Positions 62,693-64,000 of a stretch of 64,000 bases of DNA are shown here, piece by piece (position 1 is the first letter of the stretch; each line of letters opens with the position of its first letter). This DNA comes from an uncultured Gemmatimonadota bacterium (lineage in GTDB: Bacteria; Gemmatimonadota; Gemmatimonadetes; Gemmatimonadales; Gemmatimonadaceae): the NCBI GenBank assembly GCA_902826615.1, contig CADEFN010000007.1, forward strand, positions 195,167-259,166. The letters are read 5' to 3'. Below the pieces are notes generated by a model. The model was given only the letters and a program-made list of their open reading frames with translations. It was not told where the DNA came from and made no database searches. The translations under genes were made by a program, and so were the position numbers.

Positions 62693-64000
62693 CAGCCGGC
62701 GATCGCCTCAGCGTCGTGCAAGGCGCGTACACGATCCGCGATGCCCGCCGCCGTGAGTCCGCACTCGGTAAGCTGTGTGGTGCGCGAGGCGGCGTACACA
62801 ATGCGGTCGGGCACACCATGCGCCACCACACGAACGCCCGGATCGCTGCGCTGGACCACCGAAGCCATGAACGCTCCGAAGCCGTTCACCACACAGCCCT
62901 CTTCCACCACCAGCAGCGAGCGATGTTCCGCGAGGATGGCCTGAAGCGTGGCTTCATCATACGGCTTGAGGAAGCGGGCGTTCACTACCGTCACATGCAG
63001 CCCTTCGCTGGCCAGTGTTTCAGCGGCGGCAAGGGATGGGTTGACCATGGTGCCCACCGCGAGAATGGCGACCTCACTCCCCTTTCGCAGCACTTCCCAC
63101 GAGTACATGGGCACCGCCGGAATCTCCGACATGGAGGGGACCGTGTCGGGCGCCGCGTCGCGTGGGTACCGGAGACAGAACGGACCGTCGTGTTGTGTGC
63201 CGGTGCGAAGGAGCGCCAGCATCTCGCGTCCATCCTTCGGTGCCGTCACGACCATGTTGGGCACGGCCAGCATGTAGGGAATGTCGTACAACCCCATATG
63301 CGTCTCGCCGTCTTCTCCCACCACACCCGCGCGATCCATGCAGAAGGTGACCGGGAGGTTCTGGAGCGCCACATCATGGATGATGTTGTCGTACCCGCGC
63401 TGCAGGAATGTAGAGTAGATGGCCACCACCGGACGAAGACCACGGGTGGCCATACCGGCCGAGAAGGTCACCGCATGCCCCTCCGCAATCCCTACGTCGA
63501 AAAAGCGGGCGGGATGTGACTTGGCGACGATCCCGGTGCCGGTCCCGCTTGGCATCGCGGCCGTGACGGCCACCACGCGCGGATCCTCCTGCATCAGCTC
63601 CGAGAGCCCGCGCCCGAACACGGCGGTGTACGCGGGGTTGGCGGTCGATGTCTTGAGCTGCTTGCCGGTTGCCGGGTCGTGCCCCGGCGGCAAGGCATGC
63701 CACTTCTCGCCATGTTCGCCGGCCGGGAATCCACGTCCCTTTTGCGTCACGACGTGCACCAGCCGCGGCCCGGTCATGGCGCGTACGGCACCCAGCATGT
63801 CGACCAGCTGCTCGGTGTCGTGCCCGTTCACGGGTCCGAAGTACCGGAAGCCGAGTTCCTCGAAGAGGACGCCCGGGGTGAGGAAGGACTTCACACTTTC
63901 TTCCCACTTGCGCACCAGCAGATCGATGGCCGGTGTCTTCTCGATGAGCTCCCCGATCTTGCTGCGGACCCGGTTGTAGATCGGGTTCCGCTGCACCTGG
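62692..64000 (-). CDS. dxs: 1-deoxy-D-xylulose-5-phosphate synthase, N-terminus cut by window edge
   Basis: ThDP enzyme that condenses pyruvate and glyceraldehyde-3-P, first step of the MEP pathway. About 436 C-terminal codons are present of a usual 620-650. Visible parts include GFRYFGPVNGHD, HVVTQKGRGFPAGE, the transketolase pyrimidine-binding domain (ARFFDVGIAEGHAVTFSAGM), DRAGVVGEDGETHMGLYDI and the C-terminal domain. The ThDP diphosphate-binding N-terminal domain lies beyond the window. The stop overlaps the nadK start (TGATG). Confidence 0.97.
   Translation of the reverse strand, partial: QVQRNPIYNRVRSKIGELIEKTPAIDLLVRKWEESVKSFLTPGVLFEELGFRYFGPVNGHDTEQLVDMLGAVRAMTGPRLVHVVTQKGRGFPAGEHGEKWHALPPGHDPATGKQLKTSTANPAYTAVFGRGLSELMQEDPRVVAVTAAMPSGTGTGIVAKSHPARFFDVGIAEGHAVTFSAGMATRGLRPVVAIYSTFLQRGYDNIIHDVALQNLPVTFCMDRAGVVGEDGETHMGLYDIPYMLAVPNMVVTAPKDGREMLALLRTGTQHDGPFCLRYPRDAAPDTVPSMSEIPAVPMYSWEVLRKGSEVAILAVGTMVNPSLAAAETLASEGLHVTVVNARFLKPYDEATLQAILAEHRSLLVVEEGCVVNGFGAFMASVVQRSDPGVRVVAHGVPDRIVYAASRTTQLTECGLTAAGIADRVRALHDAEAIAG

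Overview
The window is a gene-dense, GC-rich (roughly 65% by eye) stretch of bacterial chromosome. It is almost entirely core housekeeping genes plus a few accessory loci. The mix suggests a Gemmatimonadota bacterium, probably close to Gemmatimonas: an FCB-type SusC/SusD pair, a eukaryotic-type Ser/Thr kinase, a short archaeal-type ProS, a split acyl-CoA carboxylase, succinylase-route lysine genes, and very tight minus-strand operons with ATGA/TGATG junctions. This placement is inferred from gene content; no search was run.

Layout, mostly on the minus strand. (1) 14567 down to 1: cell-shape genes mreB-mreC-mreD-mrdA-rodA, then accD-folC-hisS-proS-lysA-phosphoesterase-guaA and a DinB-family gene cut by the window edge. 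(2) 20332 down to 14839: rpsO-pnp-M16 peptidase-ald-dut. (3) 20435-22108 (+): a membrane Ser/Thr kinase, convergent with 22514 down to 22110, a small exported protein. (4) 30074 down to 22511: rplM-rpsI, rpsB-tsf, pyrH-frr-cdsA-dxr-rseP. (5) 34840 down to 30339: a SusC/SusD pair. (6) 39915 down to 34986: acyl-CoA carboxylase subunits with an RlmD-type RNA methyltransferase embedded. (7) 40016-45262 (+): a transhydrogenase SthA, then a FIST sensor protein translationally coupled to a hybrid histidine kinase. (8) 58304 down to 45337: a glycosidase-like protein, galK, tRNA-Leu(UAA), a dapE-like gene, asd, lysC, dapB, dapA, dapD, aroA, cmk and rpsA. (9) 58456-60114 (+): an exported protein of unknown family. 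(10) 64000 down to 60124: dxs (partial)-nadK-recN.

Functional links: Rod-complex genes and lipid II polymerisation (mre/mrdA/rodA), isoprenoid and phospholipid precursors (dxs, dxr, cdsA), DAP/lysine supply for peptidoglycan (lysC to dapD, lysA) and translation genes dominate, so this is a growth and envelope region. Lysine synthesis from aspartate to DAP is nearly complete here, but the aminotransferase and dapF are not in the window. Lysine formation itself (lysA) is in another operon.

The most notable signals are at the DNA level. The octamer GCCTAACG/CGTTAGGC is heavily over-represented in several reading registers. cdsA appears to start at an AUC codon placed behind a perfect GGAGGT. 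Two inverted arrays of 9-bp repeats lie between the two carboxylase genes. A shared CTAGCTT element sits upstream of mreB, rplM and rpsA. I did not find a convincing new defence system, mobile element or CRISPR array. No gene-free stretch exceeds 300 bases.
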